From positions 1 through 24,266 of the forward strand of contig CAJKQX010000036.1 in assembly GCA_905202125.1 (NCBI GenBank): a stretch of 24,266 nt of DNA, in the 5' to 3' direction. The notes beneath the pieces were generated by a model. The model was not told where the DNA came from, ran no database searches, and was given only the letters and a program-made list of their open reading frames with translations. Positions 17,347-24,266 of this stretch are shown one piece after another. Position 1 is the stretch's first letter. Each line of letters starts with the position of its first letter. Made by a program: the position numbers and the translations under genes. The DNA comes from an uncultured Prevotella sp. (GTDB lineage Bacteria; Bacteroidota; Bacteroidia; Bacteroidales; Bacteroidaceae).

Positions 17347-17748
17347 TCAACGTTTTATCAATTTATGTTCAACTGCATCTTCGCCATCATATACACGAAG
17401 AAGATAAAGGCCACGAGAAAAACCAAATACATTTACTGTCACAAGTCCATTTTCTATTGTTCCTTCCGCTTTGACATGTCCTCCCACGTCAGATAACATA
17501 TAATGAACATCCTTGTTCTTATTTACATTAATAGAAATTTCAGTTTCAATATATTGAGAAGGAATCACGTCAACCTTTAATGTGTCTTTTATATCAAACT
17601 CGCTTATATTTCGCATTAGTCCGCTTGTCTTTCTCAACACACAATTTCCGGCATTATCATAATCGTAGAAAACCGATACTGTGCGTGACTGTGAATATGA
17701 GCTTATCTCCGTCAGACAAAACAACAATATAATTAAAATCTGTTTCAT
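17347..17748 (-). CDS. Small exported protein with YD-like motif and T9SS-type C-terminal domain
   Basis: A 133-residue protein with a signal peptide (cleavage near SSYSQ|S, residue 20). Just after it comes FYDYDNAGNCVLRK, which resembles a single YD/RHS repeat unit. The C-terminal half (about 65-133) has the pattern of a type A T9SS sorting domain: YMLSDVGGHVKAEGTIENG, then FGFSRGLYLLRVYDGED and the final KLIKR. Proteins with such domains are exported across the outer membrane by the Por/T9SS machinery. Its stop lies 5 bp before the RHS start, so the two are cotranscribed. It may be a partner, surface anchor or secretion adaptor for the RHS protein, which lacks this domain. That role is inference. 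Confidence 0.75.
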   Translation of the reverse strand: MKQILIILLFCLTEISSYSQSRTVSVFYDYDNAGNCVLRKTSGLMRNISEFDIKDTLKVDVIPSQYIETEISINVNKNKDVHYMLSDVGGHVKAEGTIENGLVTVNVFGFSRGLYLLRVYDGEDAVEHKLIKR

Positions 17749-18046
17749 TACTATTGGTTTAAAGTGTTATTCTTTTAATATTTTGCAAAAATAATGCAAA
17801 CGAGCGGAAAGAAAACTTGTTTTCAATTTCCCGAGGTGCAGCCTATCTTATTGCAAAGATATACATTTGAAACATACAAAACAAAGATAATCCGTTGAAA
17901 TTGGCGGTATGTTTTCATTTTGCCGCTGCGGCGGGAAAGGGATGTATGATACAAAATAAGCGGGGCTGTTTTGCCATGTCGCGATTTTTTAGGAAATTTG
18001 CAGTCGGTAATTACAAATATGTAATACAACAGGAAAAAGAATCATC
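17749..18046. promoter_or_regulatory. Divergent promoter region of the RHS operon (-) and the kinase-flavoprotein operon (+)
   Basis: About 300 bp without a gene. On the minus strand TATTTTTG (17786-17793) matches the Bacteroidetes -7 consensus and would start the RHS operon transcript close to its first gene. Just upstream on that strand is gataggctgcacctcggg (about 17829-17847), then gaaaacaagttttc, a short palindrome. This arrangement resembles, from memory, a recurrent Bacteroidales intergenic element. For the plus-strand kinase gene only a poor -7-like aaatttgc (about 17994-18001) is visible, so that promoter is not placed with confidence. Confidence 0.45.
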
Positions 18047-18988
18047 ATGCGAAAGGTAATAGGAATGGGCGAGACGGTACTCGACATCGTTTTTCGTGAC
18101 AGGCAGCCCGACAGAAGTGTGCCGGGAGGGTCTACGCTCAACGCCATCGTCTCTTTGGAACGCTCGGGAGTGCCCACCGTATTCATGACAGAGACGGGAC
18201 ACGACCGCGTGGGACGTGAGATAAAGGCGTTTCTCGATGATTGCGGCGTGGACACAGGATACATACGGCAGTGGAGCGGAATGAAAACACCTGTGTCACT
18301 TGCCTTTCTCGACGACGACAACAACGCCGAATACTCGTTCTATCGCAGCGGTGAAGCACCGCACGAACCGACGGTTCTGCCCCTCATCAATCGCGATGAC
18401 ATAGTGATTGTCGGTTCGTTTTATGCCGTGAATGCCGCCACACGACAACAGGTGAAAGCTCTGCTCGAACAAGCCCGGCAATCGGAAGCCATAGTGATAT
18501 ACGACGTGAACTATCGCCCGGCACACAAGGCCGACCTTCCATCAGTGATGTCCAACATCATCGAGAATATGAAATATGCCGACATAGTGAAGGGCAGCAA
18601 CGAGGATTTTGCGCTGATTTTCGGCACAGAAGACCCTCGTGAGGTGTACGACAAACATGTGGCGCAGCAATGCCCGAGAATGATAATGACGTGCGGAGAG
18701 CGTGCCGTGACAGTCATCGACTACAACTCTATCCATTCTTTCACACCACAACCTGTAAAGACGGTGAGCACCATCGGCGCGGGCGACAACTTCAACGCCG
18801 GCACGGCTTACGCTCTCGTGAGATACAATATAACACGCGACAGGCTCGGAGAACGGCTCACCGACAATGAGACAGAAGCTATCGTGCGAGCAGCCATGGC
18901 CTTTGCCTCAGACTGTTGCAAGCAGACAGGCAACTACATCTCTGAGGATTTCGGCCGGAGAATGGCGGAAATGATAAAACAAGAATAA
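18047..18988 (+). CDS. PfkB-family carbohydrate kinase (fructokinase-like)
   Basis: A 313-residue cytoplasmic sugar kinase of the ribokinase/PfkB family. The N-terminal substrate motif is GGSTLNA (residues 27-33), the central YDVNYRP is at 152-158, and the ATP-site motif TIGAGDNFNAG has catalytic Asp247 in GAGD (244-247). The length is normal for the family. The substrate is probably a ketose such as fructose, but PfkB specificity cannot be read reliably from sequence. The ATG at 18047 follows an AGGAAAAAG stretch. It is followed after 25 bp by the flavodiiron gene and is likely in one transcript with it, although no metabolic link is obvious. Confidence 0.88.
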   Translation: MRKVIGMGETVLDIVFRDRQPDRSVPGGSTLNAIVSLERSGVPTVFMTETGHDRVGREIKAFLDDCGVDTGYIRQWSGMKTPVSLAFLDDDNNAEYSFYRSGEAPHEPTVLPLINRDDIVIVGSFYAVNAATRQQVKALLEQARQSEAIVIYDVNYRPAHKADLPSVMSNIIENMKYADIVKGSNEDFALIFGTEDPREVYDKHVAQQCPRMIMTCGERAVTVIDYNSIHSFTPQPVKTVSTIGAGDNFNAGTAYALVRYNITRDRLGERLTDNETEAIVRAAMAFASDCCKQTGNYISEDFGRRMAEMIKQE

Positions 18989-19013
18989 CAAAAATATAAT
19001 ATAAGAACAGAAC

Positions 19014-20213
19014 ATGACAAGAAAGGAAATAACAAACAACATCCATTATATAGGAGTGAACGACCGCAACAAACATCTCTTCGAAGGATTGTGGCCGCTG
19101 CCGCAGGGCGTATCGTATAACTCTTATCTGATAGACGACGACAAGGTATGCGTCGTGGACACGGTGGAAGCCGATTTCTTCATGCAATACATCGAGAACA
19201 TACGCGCGGTGATAGGCGACCGCAAGGTGGACTACATCGTGGTGAACCATATGGAGCCCGACCACAGCGGGTCGCTCACGCTGATGAAAAAGTATTATCC
19301 CGACGCCAAGATCATAGGCAACAAAAAGACTTTTGAGATGATGCGCGGCTTCTACAACATAGATGATGCCGGTCTGGAGGTGAAAGACGGCGACAAGGTG
19401 GAACTGGGCCACCACACACTGTGCTTCGTGATGATACCCATGGTGCACTGGCCGGAGACGATGGTGACGATAGACAATGAGCATGGGGTGGTGTTCTCGG
19501 GCGATGCCTTCGGCTGCTTCGGCGCACTCAACGGCGGACTCATCGACTCGCAGATCAACTGCGAGATGTATCGCCCGGAGATGGTGCGCTATTACAGCAA
19601 CATCGTGGGCAAATACGGCATCCCGGTACAGAACGCGCTTAAGAAGCTCGCCGGAGTAGATATAAAATATCTCTGCCCCACACACGGTCCGGTATGGCAC
19701 GAGCACGTAGACCGCGTGATTAGTCTCTACGACCGCATGAGCCGATACGACACCGACGAGGGACTCGTGGTATGCTACGGCACCATGTATGGCAACACCG
19801 AGCGTGCGGCCGAGGTCATAGCCTATGCCGCGGCCGAGGCGGGCATAAAGAATATCGTGGTGCACAACGTATCGAAGACCCACCACTCGTATATCATAGC
19901 CGACGTATTCCGCTATCGCGGACTGATAGCGGGCGCACCCACATACAACGCCGAACTGTATCACGAGATGGACGTGTTGCTGGCCGAGCTTGCCGGACGC
20001 AACATAAAGAACCACTATCTGGGATGGTTCGGCAGCTACGGATGGGCCGGCAGGGCCACAAACAAGATACAGGAATGGAACGACAATCACCTTCACTTCG
20101 AACCGGTGGGCACGCCGGTAAATATATGCCGAAGCCTCAACGCCGAGACCGAAGCCGCATGCGGTCAGCTCGGACGCGACATGGCAGCAAGACTAATGGC
20201 TGACAGAGATTAA
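19014..20213 (+). CDS. FprA-type flavodiiron protein (O2/NO reductase)
   Basis: A 399-residue cytoplasmic A-type flavoprotein that reduces oxygen to water, or nitric oxide to nitrous oxide, protecting anaerobes. The N-terminal metallo-beta-lactamase-like domain carries the di-iron ligands His79, Glu81, Asp83 and His84 (HMEPDH), His145 (HWPET), Asp164 (SGDAFG) and His224 (THGPVWH). All are present, so the site should be active. The C-terminal flavodoxin domain starts near residue 250 with the FMN phosphate loop YGTMYGNTE. There is no extra rubredoxin or NADH-oxidoreductase domain, so a separate electron donor is needed. Only 10 bp separate its stop from the convergent LOG-family gene. Confidence 0.95.
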   Translation: MTRKEITNNIHYIGVNDRNKHLFEGLWPLPQGVSYNSYLIDDDKVCVVDTVEADFFMQYIENIRAVIGDRKVDYIVVNHMEPDHSGSLTLMKKYYPDAKIIGNKKTFEMMRGFYNIDDAGLEVKDGDKVELGHHTLCFVMIPMVHWPETMVTIDNEHGVVFSGDAFGCFGALNGGLIDSQINCEMYRPEMVRYYSNIVGKYGIPVQNALKKLAGVDIKYLCPTHGPVWHEHVDRVISLYDRMSRYDTDEGLVVCYGTMYGNTERAAEVIAYAAAEAGIKNIVVHNVSKTHHSYIIADVFRYRGLIAGAPTYNAELYHEMDVLLAELAGRNIKNHYLGWFGSYGWAGRATNKIQEWNDNHLHFEPVGTPVNICRSLNAETEAACGQLGRDMAARLMADRD

Positions 20214-20223
20214 ACCCAAATCA

Positions 20224-20757
20224 TTAGACCGAGACAATGGGCATGAGTTCATCAAGGGTGTCGGCCACGAGCAGATGACTGTCGAAATCCGAGCGTATCA
20301 CTCCCGTCTTCTTCATCTCCTCAAGCATAGTGAGGAGCGGATTCCAGAAACCTTTCATGTTGTAGAGCACCACACGCTTGGAATGATAGCCTATCGATGC
20401 CGATGCCAGCACGGTGAATATCTCGTCGAGCGTACCCACGCCTCCGGGCAGTGCGATGATGATGTCGCTCTTGGCAAGCATTATGTCCTTGCGGTCGCTG
20501 AGATTGTCGCACAGTATCTTCACATCGACATGGTCTGACACGCGCCCGCCGCGCTCGACGATGGTGGGCACCACACCTATACACAGGCCGCCCGCACCGC
20601 GCACGGACTCTGCCACGCACTCCATAAGTCCTAAGTTGCAGCCGCCAAACACTATCGAATGACCGGCGGAACCCAGACTCACGCCAAGATCACGCGTCAT
20701 ATCAAAGAAATCGGGGTCAATGGATGCATTGGCCGAACAGAAAATTCCTATTTTCAT
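20224..20757 (-). CDS. LOG-family protein (cytokinin riboside 5'-monophosphate phosphoribohydrolase-like)
   Basis: A 177-residue Rossmann-fold protein of the TIGR00730/LOG family. These enzymes cleave nucleoside 5'-monophosphates to base and ribose phosphate. The signature PGGVGTLDE is at residues 104-112, with GGCNLGLM at 38-45 in place of the usual GGGxxGLM and a DRK motif at 88-90 corresponding to the conserved R-K pair. The length fits the small bacterial members. Bacterial LOG proteins probably handle damaged or modified nucleotides; the substrate here is unknown. It is convergent with the flavodiiron gene and divergent from the helicase gene. Confidence 0.9.
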   Translation of the reverse strand: MKIGIFCSANASIDPDFFDMTRDLGVSLGSAGHSIVFGGCNLGLMECVAESVRGAGGLCIGVVPTIVERGGRVSDHVDVKILCDNLSDRKDIMLAKSDIIIALPGGVGTLDEIFTVLASASIGYHSKRVVLYNMKGFWNPLLTMLEEMKKTGVIRSDFDSHLLVADTLDELMPIVSV

Positions 20758-21057
20758 CGTTTTTGCAATTTATCGGTTACACGTACCGCGTACCTCCCCC
20801 ACTCGGTTGCCGCCATGCCTGATGACCGCCCGGCCGCCCTTGTCGGGACTGCGAAAAGGGGCTCGGAAAAAGCGCGCACACGCAATGGCAAAGATAGCAT
20901 TTATTTCTGATTTACAATAAAATAGGGCGTTTATTTCGTTTTTATATACTTTTTGGTGTAACTTTGCAGCCTGATATTCGGGATAAAAAACACTCCTGTT
21001 GTTTCAGGACACCCGCGCAGGAGGTCCGGATTTTTTCATTCACAAACACTCAAAATA
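20758..21057 (+). promoter_or_regulatory. Intergenic region with promoter and structured leader of the DEAD-box helicase gene
   Basis: A 300-bp gap. TAACTTTG at 20959-20966 is a good -7 box with TTTCG (20934-20938) about 20 bp upstream. The predicted leader of roughly 85 nt contains competing helices. tcctg (20994-20998) can pair with cagga (21005-21009), while the overlapping ctcctg (20993-20998) can pair with caggag (21018-21023). ggac (21007-21010) can pair with gtcc (21024-21027) just before a T-run at 21031-21036. This resembles an attenuator or a cold-responsive leader, but the terminator-like stem is short. The part next to the LOG gene shows only a weak minus-strand TAAATTGC. Confidence 0.5.
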
Positions 21058-22956
21058 TTGAAGACATTTGAAGAATTGGGCGTAAGCGAAGATATTCGCC
21101 GCGCCATAACCGAACTCGGTTTTGAACATCCCATGCCCGTGCAGGAAGAAGTCATACCTTATCTCCTGGGCAACGGCAACGACGTGATAGCCCTGGCACA
21201 GACCGGCACGGGCAAGACGGCGGCCTTCGGCATACCCCTGCTGCAACGCATCGACCCCACCAACCGCAGCACTCAGGCTCTCATACTGAGCCCCACGCGC
21301 GAACTGTGCCTCCAGATTTCGGACGATCTGAAGAGCTTTGCCAAATATATCGACGGCATCAACATCGTGGCCGTTTACGGCGGTACGTCCATCGTCAACC
21401 AGATACACGCCCTGCGTCACGGCGCACAGATCATAGTGGCCACGCCGGGACGACTCATCGACCTCATGAACCGCGGGGCCGCCAAACTCTCAAACGTGTG
21501 CAACGTGGTGCTCGACGAGGCCGACGAGATGCTCAACATGGGCTTCTCCGACAGCATCAACGAGATATTCGAGGGTGTGCCCGCCGACCGCAACACACTG
21601 CTCTTCTCGGCCACGATGAGCAAGGACATCGAGAAGATAGCACTCAACTATCTGCACGACCACAAGGAGATTGTGGTGGGCTCGCGCAACGAGGGTGCCG
21701 AGAACGTCAACCACATATATTATCTTGTCAACGCCAAAGACAAATATCTGGCACTCAAACGCATCGTGGACTATTATCCCAACATCTACGCCATCATCTT
21801 CTGCCGCACGAAGATTGAGACGCAGGAGATTGCCGACAAACTCATACGCGACGGATACAACGCCGAGTCGCTCCACGGCGACCTCTCGCAACAGCAGCGC
21901 GACCTGACGATGCAGAAATTCCGCAGTCATCTCACCCAATTGCTCGTGGCTACCGACGTGGCAGCCCGCGGACTGGATGTGGACGACCTCACACACGTGA
22001 TAAACTTCGGACTGCCCGACGACATAGAGAGCTACACCCACCGCAGCGGACGCACGGGACGCGCCGGCAAGAAGGGCACGTCGATAAGCATCATCCACAC
22101 ACGCGAAAAACACAAGGTGCGCGCCATAGAGAAAGTCATCAGCAAGCAGTTTGTTGACGGCGAACTGCCTTCGCCCAAAGAGATATGCACCAAGCAGCTC
22201 TACAAGGCCATATCGGAGATTGAGAAAGTGGATGTGAACGAGGAGGAGATTGCACCGTTCATGACCGACATCAACCGCCACTTCGAATATGTGGACAAGG
22301 AGGATATACTAAAGAAAATCGTGAGCCTCGAGTTCGGCCGTTTCCTGGCCTACTACGCCAATGCGCCCGAGATAGTGAAGCCCGCGGCCGAGCGCAAGGG
22401 CCGCGGCGAAAACCGCAAAGAGCCGCGCAGCGACCGCCGGCGCGGGCCGAGAAAGGCCGAGAGCGGTTTTTCACGTTTGTTCATCAACCTCGGCAAGAAC
22501 GACGGTTTCTATCCGGGAGAGGTGATGCAGTTCATCAACAAGCACATGCACGGACGTCAGGAGGTGGGACATATCGACCTGCTGGCCAATTTCTCCTACA
22601 TAGAGGTGCCCGAGGAGGATGCCGCCAGGGTGATGAAGGCGCTCGACGGCAAGACTTACAAGAAGCGCAGCGTGAGATGCAACCGTGCCGACGACGACAG
22701 CCACAAGACCGGCGACAGACGCCGCGACAACTCTCGCGGCCGTGACGATGAGGACACGTATGAGAAAAAGTCGAAACAGCGCAACGCCAATCCTGAAAAA
22801 GGAAAGCATAACAAACAGGACCGTCCACGACGCGAAAGCGGAAGAAAAGACGACTGGAAACAGTTCTTCGAGCATCCCGACATAGAACTTGTGGGCGATG
22901 AACCCGACTTCTCGGAGGAGGGATGGGCGCGCCGTAGGCCGAGAAAAAAGAAATAA
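21058..22956 (+). CDS. DEAD-box ATP-dependent RNA helicase with DbpA-like RNA-binding domain
   Basis: A 632-residue RNA helicase likely involved in ribosome assembly or cold adaptation. All core motifs are present: Q motif near GFEHPMPVQ (21-29), AQTGTGKT (47-54), PTREL (79-83), TPGR (129-132), DEAD (153-156), SAT (184-186), ATDVAARGLDV (298-308) and HRSGRTGR (328-335). A DbpA/CsdA-type RNA-binding domain follows (about 470-545, FSRLFINLGKNDGFYPGEV). The protein ends in a long Lys/Arg/Asp-rich low-complexity tail (about 546-632). The start is a TTG: the family normally begins MKTFEELG, and the codon at that place is TTG with no in-frame ATG upstream. Confidence 0.93.
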   Translation: MKTFEELGVSEDIRRAITELGFEHPMPVQEEVIPYLLGNGNDVIALAQTGTGKTAAFGIPLLQRIDPTNRSTQALILSPTRELCLQISDDLKSFAKYIDGINIVAVYGGTSIVNQIHALRHGAQIIVATPGRLIDLMNRGAAKLSNVCNVVLDEADEMLNMGFSDSINEIFEGVPADRNTLLFSATMSKDIEKIALNYLHDHKEIVVGSRNEGAENVNHIYYLVNAKDKYLALKRIVDYYPNIYAIIFCRTKIETQEIADKLIRDGYNAESLHGDLSQQQRDLTMQKFRSHLTQLLVATDVAARGLDVDDLTHVINFGLPDDIESYTHRSGRTGRAGKKGTSISIIHTREKHKVRAIEKVISKQFVDGELPSPKEICTKQLYKAISEIEKVDVNEEEIAPFMTDINRHFEYVDKEDILKKIVSLEFGRFLAYYANAPEIVKPAAERKGRGENRKEPRSDRRRGPRKAESGFSRLFINLGKNDGFYPGEVMQFINKHMHGRQEVGHIDLLANFSYIEVPEEDAARVMKALDGKTYKKRSVRCNRADDDSHKTGDRRRDNSRGRDDEDTYEKKSKQRNANPEKGKHNKQDRPRRESGRKDDWKQFFEHPDIELVGDEPDFSEEGWARRRPRKKK

Positions 22957-23034
22957 CCCCAAATCGCATCAGGCCGACAATGGGCATGAATGATGGTTAT
23001 CGTATTGTCTGTTCATGACTGTCTGGGGATAATC

Positions 23035-23067
23035 AAAATGCGCGACGCATGATGCGCCGCGCATTTT
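23035..23067. terminator. Bidirectional terminator between the helicase and DUF3332-like genes
   Basis: A 9-bp perfect stem, aaaatgcgc (23035-23043) with gcgcatttt (23059-23067), plus an inner cgcatgatgcg mini-hairpin. It is flanked by A-run and T-run, so it could end transcription in both directions. It sits between convergent genes. Confidence 0.8.
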
Positions 23068-23077
23068 TCGTATCGTG

Positions 23078-23638
23078 TCAACGCATGGCCCAATACGCGG
23101 CGCCGCCCACGGCCATCCGCGCCTGGAACAGACCGGCCGCATCGGGTGTCACACGTATGGTGCCGCCTTCGGGCAGAGTGGCCTGTATCGAGCCGTCATC
23201 GTTGAAACGGAATATCTCCGTGGTCTTGCCGTCGACCACCTGCGACCACGAGTCGGTGTCATTGTCGTACAGAAATTTCATTATCTCGCCATCTGGCTTC
23301 TTTATCTCGTATCCGTCCTTGAGAGTCTTCACGGCGTAGTAGCGTCCGTCCTGACCCATGATGGTCTGCGTCTTGCCCGAGTTTTTGGCAAGCGGATTGG
23401 AACCCGACCAGAACTCCATCGAGTTGATCACGAGCGCATCCACGACACCTGTGACAACATAGGCGGGCGAGATGAAGAGAAAGATTATCTCATTAAGAAA
23501 CTTTTCGTTCGTGGCACGTGTATTCCACGCAGCCAGTTTGTGGGTGAGAGAGAATGTGCCCACACATGAACTGAGCGTCAACGCTCCGGCCATGAACAAT
23601 GCCGATGTCTTGAAAATCTTGTTTTTCATATTACTCAT
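23078..23638 (-). CDS. DUF3332-like lipoprotein
   Basis: A 186-residue lipoprotein with lipobox LSSC (Cys25). The region after it, FSLTHKLAAWNTRATNEKFLNE and the hydrophobic IIFLFISPAYVVTGVVDALVINSMEFWSGSNP, matches my memory of DUF3332, a family of unknown function. The C-terminal half is a predicted beta-rich domain (QDGRYYAVKTLKDGYEIKKP onward). The start could be 23638 or the second ATG at 23629, which would give the more usual MKNK beginning; the longer form is listed. It is convergent with the helicase gene, sharing the terminator between them. Confidence 0.85.
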   Translation of the reverse strand: MSNMKNKIFKTSALFMAGALTLSSCVGTFSLTHKLAAWNTRATNEKFLNEIIFLFISPAYVVTGVVDALVINSMEFWSGSNPLAKNSGKTQTIMGQDGRYYAVKTLKDGYEIKKPDGEIMKFLYDNDTDSWSQVVDGKTTEIFRFNDDGSIQATLPEGGTIRVTPDAAGLFQARMAVGGAAYWAMR

Positions 23639-23771
23639 TATTTTAATTATGATTGATAAAATCAGGCATAAAGATAGGCATTATATCCTAAAGCGGCAAC
23701 TATTTGAGGAATAAAATGGTGTATCCGTGATTTGGAGTGATAAACCTTTCTTTAGACATCCGGATTCGTGG

Positions 23772-23799
23772 GAGATAATTAAGAATACGCAACTATCTC
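23772..23799 (-). repeat. Inverted copy of the 28-bp repeat core
   Basis: Exact reverse complement of the cores at 205-232 and 531-558. Beyond the 28 bp, similarity continues on both sides when read on the minus strand (ccccctgagatag, and gaatccggatgtctaaa against gtattcgggtgtccaaa). Confidence 0.9.
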
Positions 23800-23996
23800 A
23801 GGGGGTAAATGTTAAAATCGCGTCCTGTTTTTGCGATATATCCGACCGAGGCGGTTGATCGGCCGAAATACGCCAAATTTCGGCACTTTACATAAATCTC
23901 TGTAAATCAACATGATAAGTATCTTGTACATTTCCGAAGACCTCAAAAAACATTGAAAAACCACCTGAAATGTCCTAAAAAAGAGCCATACTTGGG

Positions 23997-24062
23997 TTCC
24001 GAAAGGGGCTCTTTCGCCTCCCGAAAGGGTTCATTTCGCACTCCAAAAGGGCCCCTTTCGCA
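23997..24062. repeat. Three 22-bp tandem repeats
   Basis: Three contiguous, imperfect 22-bp units (23997-24018, 24019-24040, 24041-24062) with consensus tYCcgAAAGGGnnCnTTTCGCa. Each unit can form a small GAAAGG/CTTTC-type hairpin, although the middle unit pairs less well. They are contiguous with no spacers, so this is not a CRISPR array. Confidence 0.8.
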
Positions 24063-24222
24063 AATCGAGTGTAAAAAAATCGGAAAATCGGACGGTTTTT
24101 CACGTTTCGGAGTATGATTTTCCCCGTTTTTCGGCCTCGCATCTTTCTAAAACGAAAGTAAATCCTGCAAAAACCAAATGTTAAAAATTTGGTTTTTCAT
24201 GCGGGACATTTAGGTATCAAAA

Positions 24223-24266
24223 GTAGGGCCGCAACCTGTTGCGGCCGCAAGGGTGGGTCCAAAATT
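24223..24266. repeat. Partial copy of the left-end repeat junction
   Basis: gtagggccgcaa (24223-24234), then the 12-bp palindrome ttgcggccgcaa (24239-24250), in the same orientation and nearly the same spacing as at the junction of the two left-end repeats (311-338). It is followed by gggtccaaaatt (24255-24266), similar to gggtgtccaaaatt inside the left units. The element is cut by the window edge. Confidence 0.8.

Larger units (their letters stand above)
23639..24266. other. Noncoding right end rich in hairpins and repeats
   Basis: About 630 bp with no convincing gene. In order it holds an inverted copy of the 28-bp repeat core (23772-23799), a hairpin gccgaaat/atttcggc (23862-23869 with 23877-23884), a tttaca/tgtaaa hairpin (23887-23892 with 23901-23906), three 22-bp tandem units (23997-24062), an 11-bp perfect stem (24169-24179 with 24187-24197), and the gtagggccgcaa plus ttgcggccgcaa pair near the window end. 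The promoter of the DUF3332-like gene should lie in its first part but was not recognised. Confidence 0.75.

Noticed and set aside
18879..20096. Minus-strand open frame of 405 codons opposite the flavodiiron gene
   Set aside because: Antisense to a gene with all di-iron ligands present; the translation is His/Val/Ala-rich and motif-free.
23997..24062. Short regular repeats as a CRISPR array
   Set aside because: Units are contiguous and imperfect with no spacers, and no cas genes are present.

Overview
The window looks like a chromosomal segment of a gut-type Bacteroidales bacterium, with Muribaculaceae or a Prevotella-like relative most likely. The clues are a fused SpmA/SpmB-type membrane protein, an S46 dipeptidyl-peptidase, a DUF3332-type lipoprotein, many Bacteroidetes-style lipoprotein signals, TAnnTTTG-type -7 boxes and a type IX secretion (T9SS)-like C-terminal domain. 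The taxonomic placement is inference from gene content. No RNA gene, prophage, transposase or CRISPR array was recognised.

Layout. 1-652 is a noncoding tandem duplication of a 326-bp unit carrying 12-bp NotI-type palindromes. 806-5764 (+) is a compact run: SpmAB-like membrane protein, polysaccharide-type flippase and DPP7-like S46 peptidase, closed by a strong hairpin. 5854-7098 (+) is an M16 zinc peptidase. 7199-17748 (-) is one long AT-richer polycistron and the accessory core of the window. 18047-20213 (+) holds a PfkB-family kinase and an FprA-type flavodiiron protein, convergent with a LOG-family nucleotide hydrolase (20224-20757, -). 21058-22956 (+) is a DEAD-box RNA helicase with a DbpA-like RNA-binding domain, a TTG start and a structured leader. 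23078-23638 (-) is a DUF3332-like lipoprotein. 23639-24266 is noncoding and packed with hairpins and short repeats, including an inverted copy of a 28-bp core found in the left-end repeats.

The most interesting part is the 7.2-17.7 kb operon. In transcription order it encodes a small exported protein with a YD-like motif and a T9SS-type C-terminal domain; a 2022-residue exported SpvB/FG-GAP/RHS protein ending in a Tae4-like peptidoglycan amidase domain; an unrelated 280-residue lipoprotein; five paralogous small lipoproteins, one with a premature stop; and a chimeric, truncated lipoprotein remnant. The simplest model is a contact- or secretion-dependent antibacterial polymorphic toxin whose cell-wall-cutting tip acts in the periplasm, guarded by envelope-anchored lipoprotein immunity proteins. 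The extra paralogues would be spare or orphan immunity genes kept after earlier tip exchanges. The toxin domain rests on visible motifs; the immunity and secretion roles are inference from position and localisation signals.
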